This document shows positions 35,481 to 48,400 of a stretch of 62,000 nucleotides of DNA, one piece after another. The translations under genes and the position numbers were made by a program. The notes under the pieces are model-generated. The model searched no databases. It was not told where the DNA came from and was given only the letters and a program-made list of their open reading frames with translations. Source of the DNA: Tubiluchus corallicola (lineage: Eukaryota; Priapulida; Priapulimorpha; Priapulimorphida; Tubiluchidae). The stretch lies in NCBI GenBank assembly GCA_030141605.1, contig JAQGDQ010000291.1:43071-105070 (forward strand), read 5' to 3'. The stretch's first letter is position 1; each line of letters opens with the position of its first letter.

Positions 35481-36499
35481 TAAATCATTTTATAATGCAA
35501 TCATCATTTTATTTAATTATTTTCTTTTAAATAGTTGGTACATGTTGCGAGTCTGCAACAGACTAACGGGCTATTGCATGATTGATTTAATTCTCTGACT
35601 TGCCATTTGTCTTGGCAATTGGCAACCTGGTACTTCTCAGAAACCACCACCCTGAGATCAGCAAGTTATTGGGGAGTGATCACAAAAACAGGAGTTTGGT
35701 AAATATAGCTCCCCATAGATTATAATTAAAAGGTTAATGTTACTAAGCAGTTTAATAAATTAAAAACAATCTCGTTGCTTATAAAGTTATGAAAGAGGTG
35801 TAGAAAAGAGAAATTAAAAGTAGTTGGATCCATACTATACAACAATTAACAAAAAAGTATGAATTAGAAATATAGAGTGATTATGTAATGAAGGAAAAAA
35901 TATTTATAGAAAAAAACAAGTTTAAGAAAACGTAATAAAGTAATAAAAGAAAATGCTGTGAAGCATACATGCAAAAAGACAACGTTAAAATCTGCAGTAT
36001 GAACATAACAAACCTAAACAGTGTATAACAGATGAAGTAAAAGGAGTGCTAGAAATTAAAATTGAACATGTTGCCACTGAAGTATAATTACAATTAAGCA
36101 GTTAAAAAGATTTGAGGTGTCCATTAAATAATAAGGAAAAAGATATTGCCGAGCAACTGTTTGATTGTGATGTAATTAAAAAACTGTACCAAAACAAGAA
36201 AGAAATTTAAAAGAAAAGATCAAGTCAAATGACATTACCGGAGAAATTTGTTAGAAATAGAGTAGATGATAATGGACAGTGAGCACACGGAAAAGAAAAG
36301 ACCTGGAGATGAAGCCGTAAAAAAGGAATATAAAGAAAAATATGTTAAAATATGTTCACGTTACTTGTGTCTCGCATTAAGCATTACTCCTAAGTGTCTA
36401 TCAAATTTGATTATCCGTCAGATCACCCAGGAAATAACGAAACAACTAATGTACAGGTCGTAGCGAAATCTTGAATTCATTTTGCAACGAGAAAGAAGC

Positions 36500-39400
36500 A
36501 TGGCGGCGGTTTTGAGTCCGAATGTATTTTGGGCACAGAGAGAGGAATTTATTAGTTTACGCGTTGATTTGAAAAATGTTTCGGTAAGTGTTTTCTTGGG
36601 ATATAAATGAAAACGCGCGCTTTGAATATGCTTAAATCGGGTGAGCCAAGGTTATTCTTTTGTACAAATCCGTCGTTAGGGCTATTAAGTGTTACGCTGC
36701 TAACGCTTCAAGAGCTCAGGCAGTATGTAGCTCTTATTGAACAATTAAAATGAGTTGGCTGGTGCCTGGAATCTTTGTTATATAAGTGAAACCTAGGACA
36801 ATCATTGATTTAGTCAACGCATACGAAGTGATGAATGGCACTAAAAGTAAAATCGATCAAAACGTTTTCTGTTTGGTTAGAGGACTTCGAGACGAAAACA
36901 AATGTTTTGTACCTTCCGTCATAACAAATGTTCAAAAACCTTTTTTGCACATAAAGTTGTTCTTCAGAGGAACAAGTTAAGTAATGCTAATGCTGTTGTA
37001 AGTTGAAGAAATTTGAAAATAATAAAACAACTTTGAGAGCTTTGTGGTTTCTGCCATAACTCTAGTACATCTAAACCTTTTTAAGGTAAGTATTCAAGTG
37101 GGCTACTTAACCACTTGATTACATGGCTGTCTACAGGCTACAATGAATATATCCTATGGACATAGCCTATGACAGACAATTTATGAAAATTCCTCTAAAA
37201 TTTAGAAACCATGCCTCGAAAATCCTACAATCGTACATGCTGCAGTGACTGCAAGATGTAATGTATTTAAACGCAATCAGAATTTTTTCCAACTTACAAT
37301 TATTTGTTGCATACACTGACCAAAAAGGGAAGATTTAGCGACTTGGAATTTTATCGTTTTAGCACCTCCAGTCACCTAAGGCCAACCAGAAAAGGCTAAT
37401 AAATTAGAATACCAAATAAAGGTAGTGTACATCGACTGCAACTGTTTGTGGTGAAACTATTTTATCGGTCTGTTATCCATGGTACCTCTACAGACAGTAG
37501 TCACAGTACTCAATGTTTTGGCTGCAGTCGGGAGAAAAAACAAGTTGATAGTAAACTACTGTATAATTGTATACAAGCTGTGTTTAAATTGCTTTGCATT
37601 GAAATAGGTAAATTTTGTTGGATTCTTAGAAGTCTGTAGAGTATAGAGAAGTAGTTTTATAATAAATTATTGTAGTTTAATTCAATTAAGTGCCTGGTAT
37701 TAGCGTTACAGATAAAAAAATTAACTTGATGAGACATGTAATGGAAAAAAAACTAACTGAACTTGCAAACATAATGACTTTGGAGTTATTAATCTTGATT
37801 ATCTGAACAGCTGCACTGTCTGCTCGTAAAATCCTTTTTCTCCACAGCTTTGCTTATGAAGGTGTCTTAAAGATAGTTAGAAAAGGTGTCTCAAAGATAG
37901 GTGTGCTTAAAAAAGGTGTCTCCAAGATAGTTATACTGATTTTTTAAGAGTTGATACCTTTGTCTTGTCTCATACTTTTATTTCTAAAGGTTAGTGTTCA
38001 TTTTTTCAGGATAGACAAATTGAAGTTACTGAAGATTCTGTTATCTTCGTAGCAACTGGCGTTGGAGCCCTTGGAGAAAAACAGTATCAATTTTGTCTGA
38101 ATTTCTACCTTCCTGTTTTGCCAAAAGTACGAGAAAGTACAGTATATAATCGTAATGTTTGTCAAGTACTTAAGAAATAAATGTAATAAATGATAAGTAA
38201 AAAATTGAATTGTTTTTAAATAGAAGCACTGTTAAAAATTTGATTTTAAATGTTGCTGTGATCAAATACAGATATACTTTCCATAATGGTTAATGAGTAT
38301 TAGCATCTATCGTTTCTATTATACTGTAATAGTCCATAATGTGTATCAGTCTCTGATACGTCAGTGTTTTTGTATCAGTTTATAAATAGTGGTTAGGCTT
38401 ATCAGTCTCTCGCAATTAAGTTTTTCGATATCAGTCAGCAAAGAATATGTGCCAGTACCATTTCAATTTTCAACTAAATAATTTAAGCGTGTGTGTGTGT
38501 GTGTGTGTGTGCGCGTGCGTGCGTGTGTCACTGCTGACAGCATTCTTGTGGCTATAAGAAGACTTGCCATTGAATCATTAAATTGTGTGTCACTGTTGTT
38601 AAACCTGTAAATTATTTGATATATCAGAACGACATTGCATGTAACAAGAATCCTGCCAGTGACTACGTGATGTGTCTTCGATGTAGGCCTACGTATAACT
38701 GTAAAGCATTGTAAAGTATTTTTTTATTTGTAGTATTTTTTGATATGTGTGAAGAAACAGTAATTGTTTGAAATCATACTGAGATACGAAGGTGAGCACT
38801 AGCGTCAAGTTGAGCACTAAGTTTTTATCTGCAGGAAAGCAGCTATCGGGTTCTGGACAGGCAGGTGGAATTCAACATCAAGAAATCTGGAGCAGAATGG
38901 TGGCCCAGGCTTACCGAAGGTCAGAGAAGACCTCACTGGTTAAAGATTGATTTTGACAAGTGGAAAGACGAGGATGATGATGATGAAGATGAAGAGCGTT
39001 TACATAAGGAAGAATTTGGTGCCATGGTTAGTATTAACTTCAAAATATGGCTTTAGAGTATAAGCTTGCTAAAAATTACCTTATGTTTAATGAGTTACTA
39101 AAATTAGCATATTACGGGGTTCCCACGGTCAGGGAAAATCCTTGAAAATACAGGCTACCCTGGAAAGTCATAGAGAAGTCGGGAAAAAGATAATTTGGTA
39201 AAAAATCGGCAAAAATGATGAAAATGGGGCGAAAAGTCAGGGAAATTGGAAAGGGTTGTAAAAATAGTTATGATTAACCGATATTTTTCCAAACACGTTT
39301 TTCGGCGATTTGTGTTCAAATAAAATTTTGCTATGGCAGGCTCCCAGTTTTGATTTCTTGGCCAACACATTACGTATCAGTATATGTATGAATGTCCATA

Positions 39401-42400
39401 CTCAAAAATGTTTGACTATGTGTACGGTAATGCAATTTCTGCTTATCTTGGTCACGGAAAAGGCAGGGAAATTTATTTTAAAATTCTGTAGGAACCCTGG
39501 ATCTTAGGCCTAGCATAAACCATGTTGGTAGATTGCCTTACTTTGTCTGAGCATAAGATTGACAAACATTTAATATGCCAACCTTTTCCAGAATCAAATT
39601 TACAGTTTCAAAACACAGAAAACCAGTTATGTGCCCTTTTAGAATTTCAGTTTCTATAATAAATTATGCCACATTATCGTGTCATTCACACAAATTGAGG
39701 ATGGATGTCAGAACTCTTATAGCATGCATGCTATGTATTTGTAATGAATTTTGTCCTAATGAATTTGCAGTTTTTTAAGTTTGTATGATCGTGTGAATCT
39801 TGCATCAAAGTTCTCTTCACCTTGCTGAGCAATAATTATACATTTAGAAGCCACCGAGTGTTTACAACCTGATAAGTGTTATCAACAATGCAAATGGAGT
39901 TTTAAGTATAGTCTTGCAGTTCTATACAATATAAAAAGTCGACAATAAGACGCCTTCGAAATTTTTAATTTTCTTAAAAACTAGTTACTTTAAGTGCTTA
40001 TTGCATCAACGGCTTACATACAGTTTTTCTTTTACTTGCAATATCTGTTTCTTTTAACTATCGAATTTTGAATTGCAAAGTGTCATGGTTCATTAGTTCC
40101 ACGGCAGTAGAATACATCACTCTTAGCACTTCGGCTATTGATATCTGGTCGTGAGTAGCGGCGTATTAGGCACGCACTAAAGTCACCAGTTTAAATACAT
40201 TTTTGCATTGTTGTACTGGTTTGCTTAAATGTGAAATTTGATATTGCTAATAAATTGCGCTTATATACGTGTTTAACCTTAAAGCACTTAAAACGTTGAT
40301 TGAATATTGTCATTGTTGTGCTAGGCTTGCCGAAGCTTTCCTTTGAACTTAGCGGCCATATTGCCCATATATTTACAATAAAGTAGACAACATAAACAAG
40401 AACAAAATAGCTCAGTCAGTCTAAATAACGCCTATACTGTAATCATAAATGTTTTGCAAATTTTTACCGTGAAATGCCTATAAATGGAATCATATTCGTG
40501 CCTTAAATGCTGTAAAAAAGAAAATACACTCATTTAATAACAAATAACGGTGTTTTCAATGTGTTAAAAGTGGCTGATTTGATAGAGCATGTTTGATCTG
40601 GGAGGGAGTAATTTTCGCTATAGTTTTTCAAGTACTAACATGATTGACTGTACATAGCAGTCTAGTTATTACTCTGGTCTACTTCGGCTTGCATACTGTC
40701 AGTGTCTGGTTTGCTCTTATCTTACTGTTTCATATTATTAATATTGTGATTACAGCAGAAAGTTCAACATAAAATTAATCTTTCATAACTATTCCATTTC
40801 AGGGACCATTTGATGAAGCTAAAGGAAAGGCAGCAATTGCTCAGCAGGAGAATCCAGGTTTGTCTAGTGTTTTGCACGAGACTGTGTACAACTAAGCAGC
40901 ACAAGTTCCGAGTTAGCTTTATTAGTTTCGCCGTTTTTGCAAATTACATGCTGATGATTTGATTTACATTGTTGATGAAGTCATTGATTATTTTTGTCAT
41001 CGTCTGTGCCCAACTGATACACTTGTCTTAGAAGACATGTAAACTGTAAACATGACTCCAGTAATATGCATGTGCAGAGTAGCTTGTTTGAAAATTGTAC
41101 ATGCATACAGTAATTACGACAGTTCTTTTTTGGAGTTTGATTCTTGGTATATCACATTTCATATCTTGTGCATTGTAAGTGGCATTACGTCATTGAATTA
41201 TGGCGGGATTTTAAAATAAAAAAGTAAATTATTTTGTAGATATCTATCATTTATACAATACGTACATTTGTCATACAGAGCGCTAGGCACATTGCTATTG
41301 TTCATTGGTATGCAATTATGCTGTTTTTTCATTGAAACCTGTTTGGGACTGACAATAGCTACATGCAAGCATTCAAAGTTATGCTTAGTATTGTTTCTAT
41401 GTATTCAAAAGTATTCGAACTTAACAGCTTTCACATTGTAAGGTTTTAACTGCAAATTCAATTTGCTGGCTACGTCTGCAGTACTTGTTTCATTTCAAAC
41501 AACAGTTTGTCTTATACACGCAAAACACCAAATTAACACTGTCATGTCTACCATGAGTTTAACAGAACTAAATGTTTCAGTCAAAATGAAAATCTGCTCT
41601 TCACAGGGACAGTGTTTTTCAGTTTAATAAGCTTTCATCAAATGTGAGCTTGCAGACCAAAACCGTCCATAAGTTGGCATAGTTAAAACTATGTTATGAT
41701 GCTTCATTGTAGAATGACCCAAAAATTGGTAAAATGTTGATTTTTTATTTTTTATGAAAAGAAATGCTAAATATATTGGATTTTTATATTCTAGCATCAA
41801 ATTATCGGGAAAATGTCCAAAAAAAACTAAAAATCTAATCTTATAATTCCTTGCCCACTTTTCTGTCTAGAAACTAATACGGCAATTGTAAAAATTTTAG
41901 CTCGAGGACGCAGCCATTTTGCTATGTTTTTTTTTGTTGACAAGACTAGATCTTCATCAGAAAGAGCCATCTACTGGATTTAAGCATAACTTCAGTGTGC
42001 TCTTGTAAAATCCATAGCAACCAACATTTGTGCAGTTGCTAAGTATTTTGAAGAGAAGCGACAACAACACTGGCCAACTTTAACAGTGATTTTCTCAAGA
42101 TTATGTTTTTCAGTGTACAGCCTGCACCTCAACTTCAATGTGGATTATCTCAGCTTAGAAATAACACAAAGTGATGAACTTGGTATCAAAATGATCCTCA
42201 TGATATGAAGATTCAGCATATGTGAATAACTAGAAAAGCTTAACTGCCGACTTATGGATGATTTTGCTATGCAAGCACACATATGTTGTTGATATGAGAG
42301 AGTTTACTTATATATTCGTTAATTTCAGATTCTTACAACTTCAAGCCATCGTATTTGTTTTTCTACAATTTTTTCCAGTCCGTTGGTTACCTGATGGTTT

Positions 42401-45400
42401 TCATCGTTTTGGTTGTGAAATTTCTAACGAATGGAGATTGTGAGTATTACATTATAGTTGCAGTATTTCACGTATCACTGCAATATTAGTACCACAACCA
42501 ACATTAGAATCAGTTGGCATCTTAGATTCTTTGATGCGTTTACTTCTTTAGGTGATTAAAATACAAAATATTTACATTCGGAACTTGACAGTATCCTGAT
42601 AATTGCACATGCATGAAACTTGAGCATATGTTTAGGCAGCACATTAGATAATATTCAGGTATTTTCTTATCTCCTTAAGTTATGTTTCAAAAAAATGTTG
42701 CTCGAGTGTGAAAAGGTTGTTCAAGTGAGATTGCAATGCACGTAGTTACTTGCTGAAACATGAGTACTTTAGACCAGATGGTTTAGTCTAGTGGTAATGC
42801 GTCTGCTTTCCGTCTGGGAGGTCGTGAGTTCGAGCTAGTGGCCGGGTCATACCAAAGACTTTAAAAATGGTACCTGCTGTTGCCCTGCCTGACACGTGGT
42901 ATTTAGGGTAAAAGTGGGGTAATAATAGTCTCTGTTATGTAGTTGTAGGTTGTTATTTACAGTTGGCGATAATAGCTCTTTGAGCTAATGTTAATTGTTG
43001 ACCCAAAAGCCGACTTTAAATAAAGATTATTATTATTATATTTCATGACACCACATTTGCAATTTAAGCACAATATTAATAGACTATATAAAAGACAATT
43101 TGGATTTTCAGGTGAGTGATGCCCTGCTTATAAGTAAACTCAATTTAGGCAAAGTTTGTTTTTGCTTTCCGTTCGTTCTTCTAGATATGTCATGAAATAA
43201 GGCGTTTATGGTAATTTTCTGCTTGTTAGCTGTTTTCACTGATGATAAAAGCCTTGAAAAGCTTTACCAGGAGCTGGTACAGCTACAGTGGATCACTGTG
43301 CTTTTGTCAGTGGATCACTGTGCTTAGTGTGTTACAAACACTGTTACAATCCTTGATTTGTTACTTTTTTAGTGTTTCCAAATATGTACGTCATTCTTGC
43401 GTCGTGGCTGTTGGCAGAATAGCTAGATCCCTGGCTTTGCAGTGATTGTTCATATGGATTTTGCAACATGAAATACCTTCTATGATTAGCCAATCTGCAA
43501 AAAAGATCTGGCTGAAACACCCTTCATATGTATTTTCCTGGAAATCTAGTGACAATGTTAATTTGATTATTACAGTATACTTTCCATACACGTCTGACCT
43601 TTATTCTTTCTCGCATTGTTGGTGGCCTGCATGATCCGGATTATTAGTAGAAAGCAATGGGTATTTTATCAACTTCTTCGGGATATTGTTATCTGAATAA
43701 AATTGGTGTTATTTTTAATTTTCAGCTGCTTTAAAGACTGGCTATTCATCAGTCGGTTACCGGTTGTTATATACTCAAACGGCAGCTTATCTTGAGCTAA
43801 TTCACCCCCTGCTGGGATTGGTTAAAGGAGGTGTTCTCGCACCATTTTTACAAGTAAGTAGTTAGAACACACATGATTTGTTTTCCCACAAAAGCGATAA
43901 ATGTGTAGTCCAGCAATGTTTTTATTATGACCCACATATGCGCAAGACTCATTTAACTTACTGTCGGAAAATCCGCTTTAAACCAAGCCTGGCTTCTTTG
44001 GTGGCCTTACAATATTATTTAGATCGTATGCTTCGTTCATGCGTGTGTAACCATGCATTTAGTTAACCTTGCCTATAAAAAGGAAGTGTCACCGCGGATC
44101 GGTGACCACCCATCAGCAGGTACCACAAAAGGTGGTCCCCTTTTTCTTGTTTTTTATATAGGCCTGTATGTGAGATTATTCATTTAAGGTGATGTGAATT
44201 ATGTGATTATTTTTGTTATGATGTTACAGTTAAATTTGAATTTTGTTAATAAAGTGTATTATTCGTGTGGGCCCAATTTATACAATTCGTTATATTTCTC
44301 TAATGACTATTTTTGACTGGATTATTTTCACAGCACAATTAGTGCAAAATCACAGGTAAGAGCAAGTCAATCAATACCCACTAAGGTTTAAGAGTAATGC
44401 AACCTTTTTGACTGCAGTAAATTAGACATAAATTAGTGTTGACAGTGCACGATCAGGATAGGCTCTCTCTCCCTCTCTTTAAAGCTATTTGGCATCAAAT
44501 TCAATTTTTTCGATACTTACTATTAAGATTTGATTTAATCCTAGAATATTAAAGTGCTATTGATCCCAGCACTGTCAATTGTTACTTTTGTACCTAGTTC
44601 ATCAAGTAAATTTTTGCTGTAGTGTTGTGGCAGTGTATCATGACTGCCTTCTTTCCATATTCAGTCCACATATACAGTTAGAAACCTAATTATAATGCCA
44701 ACCTTGCTTAAAGCACAAGAAAACCCACCATAAACATAAAGCTGGAAAAATTTGTCTTGAAATTTTATATCATTTACATACTGGCTTTGTATATACAGGG
44801 CTTCAATTGGCAGTAATGCTGTATAAAACATGTAAATTTCAACTCCCACGATGACCGTTAAGCTCAGTCATTTTAACGACAGGCCATTTGAAACAAGTTT
44901 AGATAACATTGTGTATTTTTTGAAAAAATAACCAGAGCATTCGTAGCACACACGTCACAAACTAAGTAAAATTTTAAATTACTGTATCTTGTCAAAAAGA
45001 TTAAAAAATTTTGGTTAGTGAGTGGTGCACCCTGGTGGACGGTGAGTCAGCGACATTTTACCAATTGGTGAAAACATTTTAAATAATTGACAATTTTCTT
45101 TTCTAGTTACATAAGTCTTTCTAGTAAGTAAGTGAAATGCTAAGTAATATAGATTTGCATGGAAAGTTTTTTGGGACATAATTTAACATTGATTTTCTTC
45201 CCCTGATTTACATAGCATAGTGTAATTGCGCCGTCGGAACAGTATTGCGGGATATTTAAAATGAAGACAAACAGAAATTCCTTTCAACACGAGTACGATA
45301 TGTGCATAAAATTGCTGTAAAGTAGTATAATTTTTTAACGCGATTTTTCTGAAGCCTACTTCATGTACCCCTTTTCTTGTTCTCTAATGCCCATATATTT

Positions 45401-48400
45401 GCGTAGACATGTACGTATTAATCCACCTCGCGATAACGCCAAACTCACTTAATACTAACTCTTTTTGCAGTCCCATAAGTAAGTGGTATAAAGAGTGGTT
45501 TGACTGTATTTATCTATCGCTTGTAGGTCATTGTAAGTGCTGTAGGTATTATTCTGTACTGTAGGTACTGACATTCATAATTTCAAAGCCATGTTAAAAA
45601 TATTTGTGCAGTGTAATAATTAAAAAGTCTGGCAAATGGTGTTTAGCTAACTGTGTGCAGAATTACTGGGTGTGTAACTTTAACTGGTGTTTATTTTGAT
45701 TTGAGATAATGTAATAATTCAGCAGTTATATTTTTTCTACCAAGTAACTTTCTAACATTGGTGTTCGGTGCATAGACAAAATTTCAGCAGTAGCTTTTGT
45801 GCCCGACCGGATACTTCTAAGACTAACCATGTTTCTAGCTAAGATTTTTGACATCTAACTTGTGCGATTCCTAAATTTGCACGTATTTTTCACCTGTTGC
45901 AAGATCAACGGACGAAACCTGGTGTTGATGATGATCATCGCGTCTGAGCCGAAAGTTCAAACTCAACCGATTGTATTCTATTTGTTTCTTGTGTGGAGTT
46001 TGTCTGAAAGTATAAGGTATCTGCATTGTTCTTCTTTACGTAATGAGTAAGTGTAAGCACACGTTCAGTTTAGTTGCTTATAGGCAAATTTGTCTGTTTG
46101 GTGTCATCATGTTAAAAACACTAATCCCGCTACTTGAAATTTGATTATGCTTAATCTTACACAACTTCTCAATTGGGTTTGTATAATGTACAGTGTTCCC
46201 TCGATACTTTGCGATTCGTTTATCGCGAACTCGTTGTTTCGCGGGTTTTCAAAAATATTAATGTGGAATATTTATCGCGGTATTTTTGCTGTTTCGCTGG
46301 TTTTTGCGGTTCTTCGTATCAAGTATTTTTGCACATGCGTTGTACGTATTGTACAGTAATGTAAAGATTTGACGAATTTTGCATAAAAATCACAAAATGC
46401 ATAAAAATATGTTAAAAGTATTTAATTCTAACATTAAAAGAATATAAATCGTAAAAAATTACCATTTACAGTAAATAGTGTATTTATTCGGCGGGTGTGT
46501 ACACACCAAAAATGAAATGTAGTACTTGCGCCCGCTTGAGATTCGCCGTGAGATTGTACAAAACACACGATTGGTTGATTGATGGAAAGCGATTAAAAGG
46601 TACATGTACAGTATGGGAAAAGTTATTAAGGGAATTGGAAAGGGTTATGCATAAGAGTGTGGGGAGGGTTTGTAAAGACTTAAAATAATGTATAACTACT
46701 AAAATAAGTATAGCGTCCCTACTTCACGGAAATTCACTTATCGCGGGTAGGCTTGGAACGGAACACCCGCAATAAGTGAGGGAACACTGTATATACTTGA
46801 AATTATATTGTATAACAAATACTAGTACCATATATATAACTATAAATTATGTCAAAATGGTACGTACTCAATTCAGTAGTGACCATAATTCAGCGAACTA
46901 CGTTTTGCTAGTAATTACTGTTAGTGATCCAAAATAGCAAATTCTCTTGTCACACTTATTGACAGATACTATTGTTGGTACTATTGTAATGTAAAAATTG
47001 TTAGCACACTACAAACACTTGTTGAAAAATGAGTGAATTTACAAATGCACATTGCACAACTTATGATTAGCACTTTCAATAAAAGTTGTCTGGGAGTTCT
47101 TACACGAAATATATAGTATTTACAAGTAGTATTTCTAAAAATTACGTGTAATTTTGTTTAAGTATCCCGATCTAAATTGATTCAGTGATAATGAAAACGA
47201 ATAAAAATTTTAAAACTAACTTGATTGAATGACGTTAATCACATTAAAAACGAATACCTTTAGTTTGGTTAAATTTTTCTATTGAAAGATTAGATTTCGT
47301 GTTTTTACATTTTTTCTTCTTATTTCATTTTATATAAAACATCATAAAAACTACAAAAAAACAATAAAATTACATCCAAATTTACAAGCGAATGACTTGG
47401 TTAACTCAATTCATGTATTAATCTATAAGATCCCGTGAACTCTAGGGGTGTAACTAGATGTGGCAAGTAGGGGGGGGGGGGGCGCAAAAATTTTCTGGGA
47501 GGGCGAGGTATCTGGAGTGGTTAAATAATGGTTAAGCCAATTTTTAACCCCTTTTATATTGCATGCAGGCCTATAGTTAGCATGTGTAGGACGGCGTAGC
47601 AAGCAGAGCAATAATGAAAAAATTAGCTCTCAGTTAACCTAACATTATTAATGTGCCTCTAACCTGTTGGCCTGCACGCACACTGAAGCTACCAAACATT
47701 TTTTTACCGAATTCTAATTCATATTGAAAATGATTACATGCGAACTGCAACCCCCCCCCCCCCAGTTTCGCCCCGGTGAACTCCAAAGTACCCCAACTGC
47801 GTCTTGTATAAATACCCATAGAGAAACGTATTTATAATTAATTTACAGAAAAATATTTTAAAAAGAAATGGAAACTTTTAGTTGTTTAAAAATAATAGTG
47901 CAGTGCAGTAGACGATCTTACAAAGTTATGAAAATAAAAGACTACAAGAACAAATATACAAAGTTATGAAAATAAAAGACTACAAGAACAAATATACAAA
48001 GTTATGAAAATAAAAGACTACAAGAACAAATATACAAAGTTATGAAAGTAAAAGACTACAAGAACAAATATACAAAGTTATGAAAATAAAAGAAAATACA
48101 AGAGCAAATATACAAAGTTATGAAAGTAAAAGACTACCAGAACAAATATACAAAGTTATGAAAATAAAAGACTACAAGAACAAATATAAAAAGTTGTGAA
48201 AATAAAAGACTACAAGAACAAATACAAAATTTGTGCATTTAGAGAAATTAATAGTGGAGCTTGTTAATCAGATAATTAGATAAACAGCAGGACTAGAAAA
48301 CTTTGGGTGAGCCGTCTGATAATGTGGGTCACAAGTACCAATATGCAGGTAACAAATAGTATTTCAGTTTTACATTCTGTATCCTTATTTCACTTGTTTT

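Larger units (their letters stand above)
32808..36499. other. Intergenic region upstream of HACD3
   Basis: AT-rich. It contains a LINE remnant (34370-34490), an AT/AG dinucleotide run (34900-34965) and a possible minus-strand exon (about 35310-35480). The HACD3 promoter should be close to 36490; I see no clear TATA box there. Confidence 0.4.

Noticed and set aside
42379-42443. Shorter HACD3 exon 5 starting at 42379
   Set aside because: That acceptor puts the frame into VRWLPDGF, losing the membrane segment; the acceptor at 42328 keeps YLFFYNFFQSVGYLM in frame.
42770-42850. Functional tRNA gene
   Set aside because: A and B boxes are present but acceptor and anticodon stems do not pair properly, and a SINE body with a (TTA)n tail follows.
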